Assembly (NCBI GenBank): GCA_020698575.1
Contig: CM036254.1
Location: 23,970,026 to 24,034,025 of the forward strand
DNA length: 64,000 nt
Source of the DNA: Bostrychus sinensis
Lineage: Eukaryota > Chordata > Actinopteri > Gobiiformes > Eleotridae
Direction: 5' to 3'
The position numbers were made by a program, and so were the translations under genes. The notes under the pieces were generated by a model that was not told where the DNA came from, did no database searches, and saw only the letters and a list, made by a program, of their open reading frames with translations. This document shows positions 1 through 12,441 of this stretch, in pieces. The stretch's first letter is position 1; the number at the start of each line of letters is the position of its first letter.

Positions 1-906
1 CATACCACGCTATTAAAACCATACCAGAGGGATTGCCAGAATAGCATGGTTCACTCAGTTGGGGAACTTTGTATTTGTACCACTTTTGGCAATAAAGTTC
101 CTTAAAGTGTGCAGGCCTTATGCATACTGCACCATAGAAAATGACCAAACAGACAGAAGGTAAACTGACTCATACTGTATTGTGTAAATAAGCGATTTTT
201 TTCCTTGATGTAACCTCCTCCTTTACAATCAGATTGACACTTCACTCAGTGCTTCATGTTTTGTTAATGTCAGAGCGTTGCTTATTAACTAATTACAATT
301 TGAATGGCAACGCGCCATGACCCTGTGACCATCATCTCAGGTTGGTCTTGCCTCTTTCTCTGAACAACACACAACAGCTCTCTATAGCCAATAGCCTGGA
401 CTCCTCGCCTCTAGCTCAGTGTAACCAGGCGAGTCTATTGGTAATGGTGGCTGTGAGTGTCGCTTGGGGGACAAAAAATAATTAGGTGAGAGGGACACAA
501 TGGGCCCGGGCAGAGAGGCCAGACTAATACAGGATGTAATTAGTCATGAATATTCAATGAAGAATCAGCGGTTCAGGCTCAAATTATAATTGAGACATAG
601 TTTAAGGAGACAGTGGTCCTGAACCAGACACGACCCGTTATTTAAAAGAGAGCTTTATTGACAAGGTCTGACGCACCAGAGACTTTTGGGGGTCTGCATC
701 TCCGGACCATTCTCCCTGACGTATTTGTAATTTGGCTATTCTTGTAATTAGCAGTTAGGTTTTAAACAAATGTTTTTTTGCAAATCTGTTTTTTATGTTT
801 GTCCCAAGGACAATAGTACATATTTTGTATTGCATATTAGCATATTATTATTATAGTTGTACGCATATTAGTACATAGGATATCAAATTGTATGCTGGTA
901 AAATGT
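1..906. other. srf intron, no exon seen
   Basis: No open frame resembling SRF exons was found. Bases about 300-640 are less repetitive and contain clustered TAATTA/ATGAATATTC-type motifs, so this could be a conserved non-coding element, but nothing here proves it. The flank at 780-900 is plain AT-rich DNA. Confidence 0.3.
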
Positions 907-914
907 ACATTACG

Positions 915-2228
915 TAGGGCTGGGCGATAAATCAATTTTTTTCGATTAATTCGAATTTGTAGGGCAGGTCAACTTGTTTAAATAAAAATTGATGAAAATT
1001 GAAAAAAAAAAACATCCACCACCGGCGCTCTGGGCTCCCGTAGTTCATAGTGGGTAGGCCCGCCAGCCTTCCCTCCGTGCTAGAGGAACACAAACAACAT
1101 GGCAGCGAGCAGGGAAGAACTCGTTCCTAAGAAAGGCACAGTGTCGTCAGTTCTGTGCAATTGGTTCGGGTTTGCGGCATCAGACGGACCACAAACAGCG
1201 CCCCGCTGCAAAGTCAGTCCCTACAGGATTTTGCGATGTTGCGATCGCAACTATTCACGCAAAATCAAGCAAACCCTGTGAATTCAAGCAAACCCCGCAA
1301 ATTCAGCATGATCCTGCAACTTTGTCCAAACTCCGTAACTCTCAACAGCAGCGCACCGGTAATGCGCGGCGGAGGTCAGGTTGAGCCACAGACAAAGCGG
1401 CGTGAAGGTGCGATGCGGAGGACGGAGGTGTGGTGCGGAGGACGGAGGTGCGGTGCGGTGCAGAGCTATAGCGCGGAGATCGAGCGCACATGAGGTCGCA
1501 GGTGCTCACCAGCAGCAGCGGTGTGGATGGGACTAAAGGAGGAGACGAACGCGGTGCTTTCTAGTTTTGTCTGGTGTCACTCTGAAAAGCTGTCTGCGTT
1601 GCCATGGTGATATAGTTGCCTAAAAAGTTGAATGGGCAGCGTATTTAGACAACAATGAAGTTTGAGGTCTTTGTTCTTTAAACGTTAATGTTGTCGGCTA
1701 ATAACCTTCCTGAAAACCTAGCACAGCAAACTTCCTCTGTTTTTAATGATTGGAGGTTCTACAGCACACAACAGGAATCACCAGAGAAGATCTGAGAGAA
1801 ACAGAATCAGAATCAGCTGCAGGAGCCTAATATCACAGCAATATCATTTTAAAAAGTAGGTACACTTGGCCTGTTCAAATAGAGGTATTTTTAATTAGAT
1901 TAATTACCACCTCACATATGTTTAAAACAGATTTTTTACACTTCTAGCTAATATTTTTAAGAATTATAGACAAAAAAAAAATTGCAACTTTTAGCGCAAC
2001 TTTTAAGAAAATCCCACGTAAAATCACAGGGCCTTCTCTTCTATTTGACTCACTTTAACCTCAAGAGGAAATCAAAGCAATAAAGCTAAACTTGTTTTTG
2101 ACAATTTCTCGGTTGTCTTCAGTTTGATTTTAAGTCTGGAAACAAATTGTTTTTAAATTGTAAGTCGAATTTTTTGTGAAAAAATCAGAGATTTTTTTTT
2201 TTTTTTTAGGCTAAATCGCCCAGCTCTA
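915..2228 (+). mobile_element. hAT-superfamily DNA transposon remnant with BED-finger fragment
   Basis: The element begins TAGGGCTGGGCGATAAATC and ends with the inverted form (AATCGCCCAGCTCTA). It is flanked by 8-base near-identical duplications, ACATTACG (907-914) and ACATTATG (2229-2236), the target-site size of hAT elements. At 1099 a short frame, MAASREELVPKKG...NWFGFAASD, resembles the N-terminal BED zinc finger region of hAT transposases, ending after 60 codons. The catalytic domain is absent or unreadable, so this is a dead, internally decayed copy. Confidence 0.8.
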
Positions 2229-2236
2229 ACATTATG

Positions 2237-4859
2237 TCCACCTAAATAAAGAGATTTATAATTTTTTCATTAATTTTATTTGAACAATTTTTACATTTAA
2301 CATCAGTGGAGCTTGCACTTACTCCAGCCTCTCATTGGTTATTACAAACTGCAAATGGGATGTCAGTCAAAGGTTTTACCAGGAGAGGGCTCTAATATCA
2401 AGCTAACCAAGTTTATGTGGATAGTGTGGATAACAATGCACAACTGAGCAAATACTAAAAGTTTGCAGCAGCACAAAAGTGGTATATACTTCTCTATTAA
2501 CAGTTAATACCATGGTGAATATATTGATTCTTCAAATATACTTTTGTTGGTGATTATTGTAATAAGCAATTATAACTGAGTTAGTTGATTATAAGTGCAA
2601 TTATAATTGAGAATAGTTGATGCAGCACTAATTAGAAATTGTATTTTCACAACAACTCATTTATGGATCCTGTCCCACCAGTTGGGAACCAGGATTTTGT
2701 TTGTCACTGCCTTGTGATTCACCTGACAAGAGGAGTGTAGCCAAGGTTCAATTCAGAACTCTCTATGACACTTAAGACCGTATGACACCCCCCACTCTTA
2801 TTTCCCTCCGTGTCAGTGGCCAAAAATATATATCTGGTTGTGACTGCTCTGAGACCACATATAAAAGAAGGAACATTTTTACTATACAGCTAATAAATGA
2901 CTTTGCTTTCCTGTCATTTTTGTGGATTCAAAGACTTAAGACTTAATTAATGAGACAAAATTTATAATTATGTATATGCCCCACTAGATTTGCACTTTGG
3001 TGTTCATAAAGTTTGAAATTTAAATGGCATGCATGCAACATTACCCATTTTCTTTCAAAAAAATATTTTGAGTTTTGACCTTCTTAGGCCCTAGTTTGTA
3101 AACTAGAGTTGGAATTAAAGCAAAGAATATAATTGCAGCCAATAAAAAAAAAAAAAAAAAGTAAAACTAGGTTTGTATATGATAGCTATAAATTATAGAA
3201 ATGCTGCCCTGAATTGTTTCTGAATTATTCCTTGAAAAGCCATATTTACCAAAAGTAAAACCGTTTTATTGCCACATGGAACACTTATAGAAGTCTGACC
3301 ACCACAGCTACTCTAACAACTTCTACTGTTGCTACCCATACCCACTTCACCACTAAGGTCTACTCATTTAGAGTTCAAAAATTTACATTTTTCCCTCTAA
3401 ATTTTATTCCAGCACATTTTCTTCAAAACACACACTTAGTAAATTAGTGGCACATCTAGGATCTAGTTACTTTCCTTCCCTGCCTGTAAGAAGCATTAAT
3501 TCATCAAATTAAGTAGTTTAAGTGTAATATTAATGACTTAATATTCTTGCATTTGTAGAAACTGGTGACACTACAGTTGTTTTGCCAGTTGTCATCAGTG
3601 TTTGCAATTAGCTGTGACTCAGTGGCATCAAAAGACAACTTCACGCTTTCAGACTCTTGGCGTGATCTTTCCTACACCTTTACTGTCACGTGTTTAGCAT
3701 CTGTGAAGGCTTTTGGTGCTGCATTCGGTGGCAGCAGCAGTAAAGTCAGCCACTAGTTGTTTGCCGCCCTGTCACAGCTGATCTCTTTGACACGTGAGGC
3801 CCACTAATGGCTCCTATGTATGTGAATGGCAGCTGAAGGACGGATGCTCCCTCCTCGCCGCTGTGGCTCTCCTCTGCACCACCTGTCTGCCACATAACTG
3901 CGATGCCAGGTGGAACAACACCCCCCTCCTCCCTGACTGTCGCAAGCCTCCACAGTCGACAGCTTGAAAGGGCCTGTCCACTGACCGCAGCAACTGTCTA
4001 TGGATCATGTGACCAAATGTGAGGGAGGAGCTTGTGCTCAGTGGAAATATCGACTTCAAATAGACATTTAACTGTAATAGGCTTAAGGAGACACTACATG
4101 ATTATTGCCTTGTATTTGAGAAAAACTTTTCAATTTAATGTTATTTATCACAACAGCAGTCTCCTCAAAGGACTTTACAATTAGTCACACAATCAGACTA
4201 AATACACAAACAATAACTAAAACTAAACAGACCCAGGACATCCCCTGTCCTTAGGCCCTCTTTCTCGGTAAGGAAAACACCTAAAACACCCAGCTGTGGG
4301 GGTGGCATGAATGTGACACAGCATGAATGTGTCTAGGACTGTTAAAGTCTATTAGCTCATCAATAATATCATAGTTCAGGCCTAAAAGGAGGCAGCAGGT
4401 GGGGTTCATCCAGACAGGTGAGTGGGGTGAGGTAGGGGTCCATGAATCCATAGGAGGTGAGGTTGAGGGCCCACAGGTCGGGACAGGAGCACAGATTTGG
4501 TCAGCTAAGGCCCAGTTGTCCCTGGCGCATTTACCAGCGGCCAAGCCTCTGAAACAGTCCCCACTTACCCAGAGGGGAGCAGGATAGAGAGACTGAGACT
4601 GAGTGAATAGCTATGAACTGACTAGAGATATAGAATATTAAATTATATTAATAATAGTGATGTGTGTTTGCATATATCAAGTCATCCTCCAACTGACTGA
4701 AGGAGGTGGAGGAGGACGAAAGAGCAACCTGCAGCTTTTTAGATCAGCATTTTAAAATATTTATTATGTCAAGCATACATTATTTCTGGGTCAGTGTGTG
4801 AATTGATGATGCTTAATTCCCTATTGTAATAAAGAACGATTAGGCATTATTCCTAGATT
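2237..4859. other. srf intron, no gene seen
   Basis: AT-rich intronic DNA without SRF exons. A fragment near 2660-2695 (CCCACCAGTTGGGAACC) looks like the end of a hAT-type short element. A poly(A) run is at about 3147-3161. The short frames at 3565, 3814, 4281 and 4399 lack recognisable domains and splice context. Confidence 0.4.
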
Positions 4860-5327
4860 TACTCTATTTTCCGCACTATAGGGCGCTCCGGATTATAAGG
4901 CGAAACAAAACGGTCAGATAAGTCAAACTTTATTCAACACGTTCACCATAACTCCCAAACTTGTTCAGTTGTAACGCATGAATAAAACACAATCTGAGAT
5001 TGCTAAATCAAATGATAGGCATATTCACAATAACTCATAACAGTTCAGTTAACATTATAACAAAATACAACACAATACACTCATTTTTTCAGTTCATGCC
5101 TCATCCACAAATCCCTCAAATTCTTCATCTTCAGTGTCCGAGTTAAACAGTTGGGCGATTACAGCAGTATTATGGTGAAGCACAGTATGTATTACTCCAC
5201 GATGCTCCTGACTACGGTAGCCGTAAATAAATTCATATATAAGGCGATCTGGATTATAAGGCGCACTGTCGTTTATTGAGAAGATTGAAGGCTTTTAAAT
5301 GCACCCTATAGTGCGGAAAATACGGTA
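4860..5327. mobile_element. Short inverted-repeat DNA element (MITE)
   Basis: About 468 bases bounded by inverted repeats sharing ATTTTCCGCACTATAGGG. The left copy reads TACTCTATTTTCC..., the right reads inverted as TACCGTATTTTCC... (two differences in 24). Subterminal GGATTATAAGGCG occurs at both ends of the element. No coding capacity. This end sequence is a common fish/reptile non-autonomous transposon type; I do not assign its superfamily. Confidence 0.75.
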
Positions 5328-6029
5328 CTTGTGTGATGACCTAGCCATTGTCCAGATTGTAAATCCATCTCATGCCCATGGTAGCTAGGAGCTTCAGTCC
5401 CCTGCTAATGAAAAAAGTTGTAGATAATGATTAAAATAAATAAGATCTCTGTTTAATATAATGCAGCCTATTTTAATAACTTAATTAAAAGTGATGTTTC
5501 CTTGCATCCCTGCAATTATTAAAAGCCATGGTTCAGTGCACATCTGAAACCACCCAACTGTAATGTATTGCTTTGAGGAGACAGTTTGGACCAATATTTT
5601 TCTTATTATAATATAGATTATTTTTCCCGCGGTGAGTCATTGTGACCACATTATGCACAACATATATTCAAGAAGCAACAGACGGCATCATTTGAATTAA
5701 ACATACACACGTCACGGTCTTCATTGCGCACCACCTTCTGTGAAATCCATGTCAATTTACAGTATTTGGGCAGTCAGATGACGCGAGTTCAAGCAAAAGG
5801 AGCTTTAAACCAAGTATTTTCTTTTTTTAAATTGATGTTTTATCAATGGTCAATGCCAAATGAGAGATCTCAAGATGCCCTTTTCTTAGCCTTTTATTTT
5901 ATTATGACTGAGAATCTGCACAGAATTTTCCCCTAGGAGAAATGTTCGTAGTTTGAGGATTTTTTTCCATATTTATTTTATAAAACATATACCTTTACTT
6001 GTATTTTATGCATTTAGTTTAGTAATGTA

Positions 6030-6926
6030 CATGTGCTATTCAAATAAATAGATTATCATGTAAATGTGCATTTTTCCTTCAGTAGTTCAATGCAGAAAGT
6101 GAAACATATATTTAGTTTCAGAAATCACAGTTACAGAAAATCCCAAATTCAGTGATTCACAAAATTAGAATATTTTATGAGATAAACAGAATGATTAAAA
6201 CTGTGTAATGTTGGCCTTCTGAAAAGTACTCTGTCCTTGCTTGGCATTTTTGGATGAATTACTGTCTCAGTGCGGTGTGCCCTGGAGGGGATAGGCCTGT
6301 GGCACTGCTGAGGTGTTGTGGAAGCCCAGGTCGCTCTGACAGAGGCCTTCAGCTCCTCTCTGTGACTGGGTCTGCTGTTTCTCATCTTCCTCTGGACAGT
6401 ACTTCATATATTCTGTGTGGGGTTCAGGGTCTGGAGAGTTTACTTTTTTTTTCTCCAACACTTTATTTTCTTTCCACTCAAATTTCTAGTAACCTGCTTT
6501 AATACAGCACTCTGAGCAGCAGCTTCTTTATCAATAACCTTTTGTGGTTTATCCTCTCTGTGGAGGGAGTCAGTGTCTGGACACCTGTTTGTGGCCCTCC
6601 CCATGATTGTGGAGCTGACTGAACCAGAGTTAATGCTTTTAAAGGCTTAGGAAATCTTTACACATATTTTCAGGTCATTTAGAATTTGAGTGTGACACCA
6701 ATAGTTTACAAAGTTAAACATTTTCACAATATTCTAATTTTGTGAATAACTGAATTTTTTTTTTTTTTTTTTGTAACTATGAGACATAATTATCAAAATG
6801 ATAAGAAAACAATGCATGAAATGTTTCACTATCTAAACTATAATATGTATTTATGTTTCACTTTTTTATTGAACCTCTAAGAGAAAAATATTTTTCATGA
6901 TGATCTAATTCATTGGATAGCACCTG
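6030..6926. mobile_element. Tc1/mariner-type element with double inverted repeats
   Basis: Outer ends (CATGTGCTATTCAAATAAAT on the left, inverted ...GGATAGCACCTG on the right) are flanked by TA on both sides. An inner inverted pair at 6146-6174 and 6728-6756 matches 28 of 29 bases (core ATTCACAAAATTAGAATATT). The roughly 0.9 kb body has no intact transposase; the frames at 6149-6502 are in the body but unrecognised. A 207-base relative is at 13577-13783. Confidence 0.75.
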
Positions 6927-7186
6927 TAGATTTTAAGACTTTGAGGTGACTATTGTCATGTACTGTACTTTATAATGAATGGGAAACACTGCATGTCTTC
7001 ATAAATTCAATTCAGCTTTGCAAAATATGTTTTCCTCATTATTATCCCTGTTTTTATTTGATCAATTATAATCTTACCTTTTACTCATTACTGAACATGT
7101 CCTAATTCAAAGCAGCTGTATATATTTCCAGTCTGTTGAATCTTCTCTTCTCTCTTCTTCTCTGTTTGGCTCTGTGCCCTCTCCAG

Positions 7187-10100
7187 CGGGCACCCCTCTC
7201 CCCCCCGGCACCCCCACCATCCCCTTGAGCCAGCTGCAGCCTCACTCCCTGGCCCTTCAGGGGCAGCACGGCCCGGCCCCACAGCCAGCACAGGGGCAAC
7301 AGGCCGTCTTCCGCTTCCCTGCCGCTGTCTCCCTCACAGGTGACCTACACGCTTCCTGCCCACCCGCCCCTACACTAACCCTGGCTGCCACTGCTTTTGC
7401 TACTAAGTTAACCACTCTGCCAATACTATTCAGCTCTGGGAAAAAATAAGAGATCACTGCAAAATGATCAGTTTCTCAGGTTTTATCTTTTCATAAAGCA
7501 GAGTGAGGTGTGCGATTTACCAGACACTGGCCTGGAATGGTTGTCAGACTCAGAGAGAGATTAAGAATAACTTACAGTGGTCTTCTTATTTTTTTTCCAG
7601 AGTGTATACCAATCACTAATCGCTGCTAACAGCTAAATTCCACTGCTAACAGGTTACTCACCCTAATCATGTTTCTTGTTTGAACTGTTTGCTTTTAAGG
7701 CCTTTTATTTGGGGTTTAGTGACTTATTGTAGCCCAAATGTTGCCCCCTCTGTCCAGGAGCAGGGGTCCCACAGCAGCTCCAGGCCATCCAGGTCCATCA
7801 CAACGCACAGCAAGCATCTAACAGTGACAGCAGCCCTGAGATGTCCCACTCCTCCACCAACTCCACTGGTACGTATTGTGTAATATGGTCTTGCCGCAAT
7901 ACTTTTCATGATATACCACCTGAAAGCCAGATAGGAAATACAATCCAGTCTAATCTCTTCTTGTAGAGACATGTTGGTAGGTTATGTTGTGATATTGTTA
8001 TGTTGTAATTGAATTGTTTCTTGCACTGATGTACGTCTCAGTGGGTAGAGAAAGCAGGGCATAAACCGAGTGACTACAGCTTGCCTCGGTGTCATGTGTT
8101 TGAGTTTGGACTCTAACCAAATGTGTCTCCATGCTCTTCTGCATGATTTCCTGTCATTTCTCCTCTGTCATGTTAATTAAAAGCCTTTAAGGTCACATAT
8201 TCAGTATCCTGTTGGATGAAACATTTATGAAACCTAACATAGGGTACCAAGCTATATTTTGACTTTACAGAAAAAATATAGATCTGTTTGCACCTGTAAT
8301 GAGTTTGGCTATGTATTTCATAGTATAAAGTTACATATTATTATTTGTAGAGAGTTTTGTGTCTGCTGTATTCAACTGTCTTCCTATTGAATTGCATCTT
8401 CTTGAATTGCTAGAAAGCATCTTTCATTTTACATGTCCTTGGATCAGCTGTAAGAGAATCCCTTCAGTTGCAGTTGATTAATCACAGGAAATCTGGTTGT
8501 CAAAGCTCCCCCTGGTGGCCATATTGTGAACAAGCCTCTTCACTCTTTCCCTTTCTCCCCCTTTTCTTTTCTGCAGCAACCGTGAGTCTCCCGGCAACCA
8601 TCGTCACGTCGTCGGTGCCAACGTCAGTGGCGGGTCACATGATGTACCCCAGTCCCCACACAGTGATGTACGCCTCCACCCCAGCGCTGGCAGACGGGGG
8701 CCTGGCTGTGCTCAATGCCTTCTCCCAGGGCACGTCAGCCATGCAGGTGTCCCACCCACAGGCCCAGGACACAGGTACAGAGCTAAAGACTGAGCTCCTC
8801 TCTTAACATGTGAATCTTTCTTTTGCACCTACAGAATATATTTTACTGGTTTCACTTATCTTTTCACATTAGTGTTATTAAAATGACTTTCAGTGATTTT
8901 CTTTACATTTACTACTTTATATAACATCTTTTTAATATAATCTAACAATTTTACACTTGCAAATAATTCTTCCAACAGTGTGACAGGTTGAAGTTGAAAT
9001 TCGCCCTGTATTTTTTTACACTGTACTTAATTCCAGTGCTTGGCAATATGGCCAAAATATTTGAGATTTAGTTTTCCTTTGGACTTGTTGCACTAGGCAA
9101 AATCTCAGTCTTCCAGGTGAAATTCAGTAAAAAGACAGCATCTGGACAAAGTTTAATCTTAGAAAACATTGTGTCTTTTCCAAGTGACTTGTTGTCAGGG
9201 GAATGGTCTAGGAGTAGAGCTTATATGCCTCAGAGGATTTGGTTTAACCAGATGAGACACTGGGCAGTCAGCTGAACAGCCTGGGCTGGAGTCAGAAGGA
9301 GAGTCAGTACTCACCTGTGAGCCATTAGCATGACCTGCCCTCTCTGATGTCTCTGATGGTTTATTGTGAGAGTCAAACTTGGAGTGAAACTCTTTGTGCC
9401 TTTGTTTTAGCCCTGATTTGTAGACTGAAAGAAGATTATTAAATCTCCTCCCCAATTTAGAGAATGTTTTTTCATTTTAACACTTTTACCCCCCTTTCAA
9501 ACCAATAACTCTCCCTGGCCAAAATCCAGACATTACTGTCTTCTAAGAAGTGACCGCTTTCTTCAAGGTGAAGATAGACTGCAGACTATGGTTCATAATT
9601 TGAGTTAGGTTTATTAATAGCAAATAACTGCTGTCAGTATCAGTACGTATCCTAGTTCTGAAAAAAGTGGCATCTTCACACTCCTATAACAATTTTCCAA
9701 GTGGTTGGTTTGAATTGACGTTATGATTGTTTCTTGTTGCCCCTGCATTTTAACCATACCATGTTAAATATCTGTCCGTCTGTAGGTGCTGTCCCTCAGG
9801 TGTTCCTCACAGCGCCTCCCGGGACGGTGCAGATCCCGGTCTCAGCAGTGCAGCTACACCCAGTACGGCAAGATCTGCATTTTACAAGTGAAACTCTCAA
9901 ATTCCCCTTTGCACCAGCAGCATGTCACTGCACTAATGCTAAACTATAACAGCACTGTCGCACAGAGGCTCAAGGCTGTGTCCTGGGCTGCTTTGGTTTG
10001 AATGGTGTTGAATGGCTTTACACAAGATTATACAGATAAAGAAAATAGAGCAAAAATACCACAATGCATGAAGGTTAGGGTATTTAAGATAATCTCACTT

Positions 10101-11077
10101 AAATATTCAGTTGATAATTAGTTTATTTAATGAAACATTGCTAGGTATATAGTTGTATAGAGTCGCTGCTGTTTGTAATTCAGTGCAGTGCTGGTGTGTG
10201 GAGTGGCAGGAGCTCTATCTGTGTTGGATTCAGTGAAGCTATACATGTCACACCCCTTTCTGATGGAACACAACAATTTAGCTTATTTGAAGCCTAAATA
10301 TTATTTAAAAAAAATAAAATCTAGATCATAGTAAAATACAGTGTTTAAAAAAATAACTTTGGTTTGATAAAAAAAAAACAATAAAATGACTTGCATTGCA
10401 TTTTAACATTAAAGTGATGATATAGAACCATTTCTTATTTAAAAAACACAGCAGAGAATAAAACTGAACCTTATATATTTGCCATTATTTGAATCGTGTG
10501 GGTGCAGGTTCATTTGCTGAGTTCTACTTGAGTGAAAGAGGGCTGGATATCAGAAAATGAAATCTGTGTTTAAGGCACTACACAGAACAAAGGACAAAGA
10601 TGCTCCTGACTGAACACAAATTTCATACCAATCAAGTATTGTTTGTTAGAAAAATAGAAGTACCTTACCATGCTTAATCATTACACATTATTTGCAACAG
10701 TAAAAAGGTTGGGACACTGTAAAATGTTAATGAAAACAGAATGCAATGATCTGTAAATTTTGCAATAGAACGTAAACAAAATATCAGGTGCTGAAATTGA
10801 GATATTTTAATATTTACTGAAAAATAATGGCTCATTTTAAATTTGGTGGCAGGCCACTGTTAATTTTGTTTTTAGGAAGGTCTCACAGGGTCAACAGTGA
10901 GGGGTGTCACTTAGGCTCTGATTCATTGTTTGTTTTGTATTGATATGTGTTATTGACTGACATACCTGTGTTTTGTTACAGATGGTGATTGGGCAGCAAT
11001 CGAGCGGCAGCAGCACTAACCTCACAGAGCTACAGGTCGTCAATTTGGAGGCAGCACAAAACTCAAAGGGTGACTGA
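7187..11077 (+). CDS. srf: Serum response factor, 3' coding exons (partial)
   Basis: SRF is a nuclear MADS-box transcription factor that binds CArG boxes and drives immediate-early, muscle and actin-cytoskeleton genes. Five exons are read: 7187-7339, 7758-7868, 8577-8774, 9786-9862 and 10982-11077 (TGA). All have AG acceptors and GT donors. Junction phases are 1,1,1,0, giving 211 residues of C-terminus. Diagnostic stretches are LQAIQVHHNAQQAS, GHMMYPSPHTVMYAS, VLNAFSQGTSAMQVSHPQ, VPQVFLTAPPGTVQIPVSAV and NLTELQVVNLEAAQ, all close to vertebrate SRF. The first exon here is Pro/Gln-rich and diverges from the mammalian sequence. The MADS box and dimerisation exons are not in the window, so more than 7 kb of intron precedes 7187. 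The first three exons are symmetrical (phase 1-1) and could be skipped in frame. The gene points toward fhip2a, tail to tail. Whether it is srfa or srfb cannot be told. Confidence 0.95.
7435..7490. repeat. Fragment of a dispersed DNA-transposon repeat
   Basis: The stretch with AGAGATCACTGCAAAATGAT and TCAGTTTCTCAGG resembles a repeat common in fish genomes, in an srf intron. Short and truncated; assigned from memory of the repeat only. Confidence 0.35.
8026..8190 (+). repeat. tRNA-derived SINE
   Basis: A box-A-like CTCAGTGGGTAGAG and a box-B-like GTTTGAGTTTGGACTC are followed by a pyrimidine-rich body and an AT-rich tail (TTAATTAAAAGCC). The same layout and body recur at 55523-55690 and inverted at 57241-57395. 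It lies in an srf intron and is diverged. Confidence 0.7.
8577..8774 (+). CDS. srf: srf exon equivalent to mammalian exon 5
   Basis: This 198-base exon (phase 1 at both ends, 66 codons) carries the core of the C-terminal transactivation domain: SLPATIVTSSVPTSVAGHMM and the following YPSP block. From general knowledge, the corresponding mammalian exon can be skipped to give a dominant-negative SRF lacking exon 5. Here the symmetrical phases would also keep the frame if the exon were skipped. The acceptor follows a strong pyrimidine tract (about 8545-8576) and the donor is ACAG|GTACAG. No evidence of actual skipping can be seen in DNA. Confidence 0.85.
10697..10870. repeat. Dispersed repeat fragment in the last srf intron
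   Basis: The phrase GTTGGGACACTGTAAAATGT followed by AAAACAGAATGCAATGAT is that of a repeat found widely in fish genomes. Only part of it is present and it has no coding frame. Confidence 0.45.
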
Positions 11078-11934
11078 CCTCTGGCTGTTTAATGGGACAG
11101 TCCTGGGACAGAGGGACAGATGGACTGACATCTCTATTTATTGATGCCTTCCTAGAGTTACACATCACATTTCTGAATGAGACTTCATTAACACACGTAC
11201 TCACACAAAGTCAAGGGCATGTGTGGCTGGCTCTACAGTATGTTTGGTAAATATATAAATATATATATAGTTATATTTGCATAGGAAATATATCACTGCA
11301 TCCGCCTGTTGGATGGCCTTTTTCTATGCTGTAGATGGCGTTATTTTTGTCAGTGGTGTAACCCACACATTGATCCGTGCCACACGCAGCCAAAGAGACT
11401 TGAGTTTGAATGTCCGCTGTGGCCCGTCCAGCACATAAAGGGGTTTGTAAATGGGATCGAACTCGCCGAATAAAAATCGAAATGTACATATTTTTTTAAG
11501 GACTTGTATTTTTAGCCTGGTTTAGTTTGTGCAAGGCATGTAGTTGTTATTTTTACGTAGTGTTTTTTTTTATGTACAACAAAATTGAATTGCATTAAGG
11601 GTTATTTACAGTGTATGTAAATTAATTTATCACAACATGATGCTCACATACTGTAACTGAGTTTTCAGACTTTCAGAAAGCTGGATGTGTTTCTAAATGC
11701 TAAGGTGGACTACCCTTAAGATACAGTATGGTTAATCTATATATTTTGCAATGACCACACATGATGCTGTCACAGACATGGATCATTTGTTTCATGCATA
11801 AAGCTGAATGAATATATAAAAAAACAATTAAATTATTAGTACATCATCAGCATTGCATACAAAAAGCCCTGCCACCTTTCTTAGAAGTGAACTATGACAA
11901 TCCTAATTTCAAAACAAACGAATATGAAACTAGA

Positions 11935-12175
11935 AGCACTTGGAGAGCACAGATCTTTTTCAAGGCATTGGCCCACAATGGTAAAGCTATAGCGCCCAGA
12001 CCTGGACTCGAACTTTTAATAAATTCCTGGATCCAGATGGTGTTCAGGATCCAAGCTAAAGACTACATTTCATCCTTGCCCCATGATTAACCTTACCTGA
12101 AACTTCATCAAACTCTTACCATTGCTTTTTGAGTTATCAGATTAACCACGTCTTGGCGTAAGTGATGATTCGAGC
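11935..12175 (-). repeat. Dispersed repeat family A, reversed copy
   Basis: Shares blocks with copies at 34636, 37420, 47670, 48060 and 56690, for example CATTGGCCCACAATGGTAAA, CCTGGATCCAGATGGTG and CTTTTTGAGTTATC. On the other strand these correspond to the GGATCCAGGAA and AACTCAAAAAGTTATGG blocks at 34.7 kb. No protein. It lies in the long form of the srf 3' UTR. Confidence 0.6.
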
Positions 12176-12441
12176 AAGTGACCAAGCAACCTCAAAACTG
12201 CCACTAGCCCTAACATAATTTTTTGTGTTACAAAAATGAGTGTCAGTCATTACAATATAGGTATTTCATTATCAAATTTTGTATTCTTTGCTTTCACCAA
12301 ACCGCTATCTCCATTCATATGTGACACTACTACTGATCCAGTCACATTTTAGACAAAGTATTGTAAGTAACAGCACTGTACAGATATGCTATATTCACTG
12401 GGCTCTTATACATGGAGCCATTGAGTGTATCCACTGCAGTA

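Noticed and set aside
1155..1493. 112-residue frame
   Set aside because: Out-of-frame reading across the hAT relic; the BED-like start is in the frame beginning at 1099.
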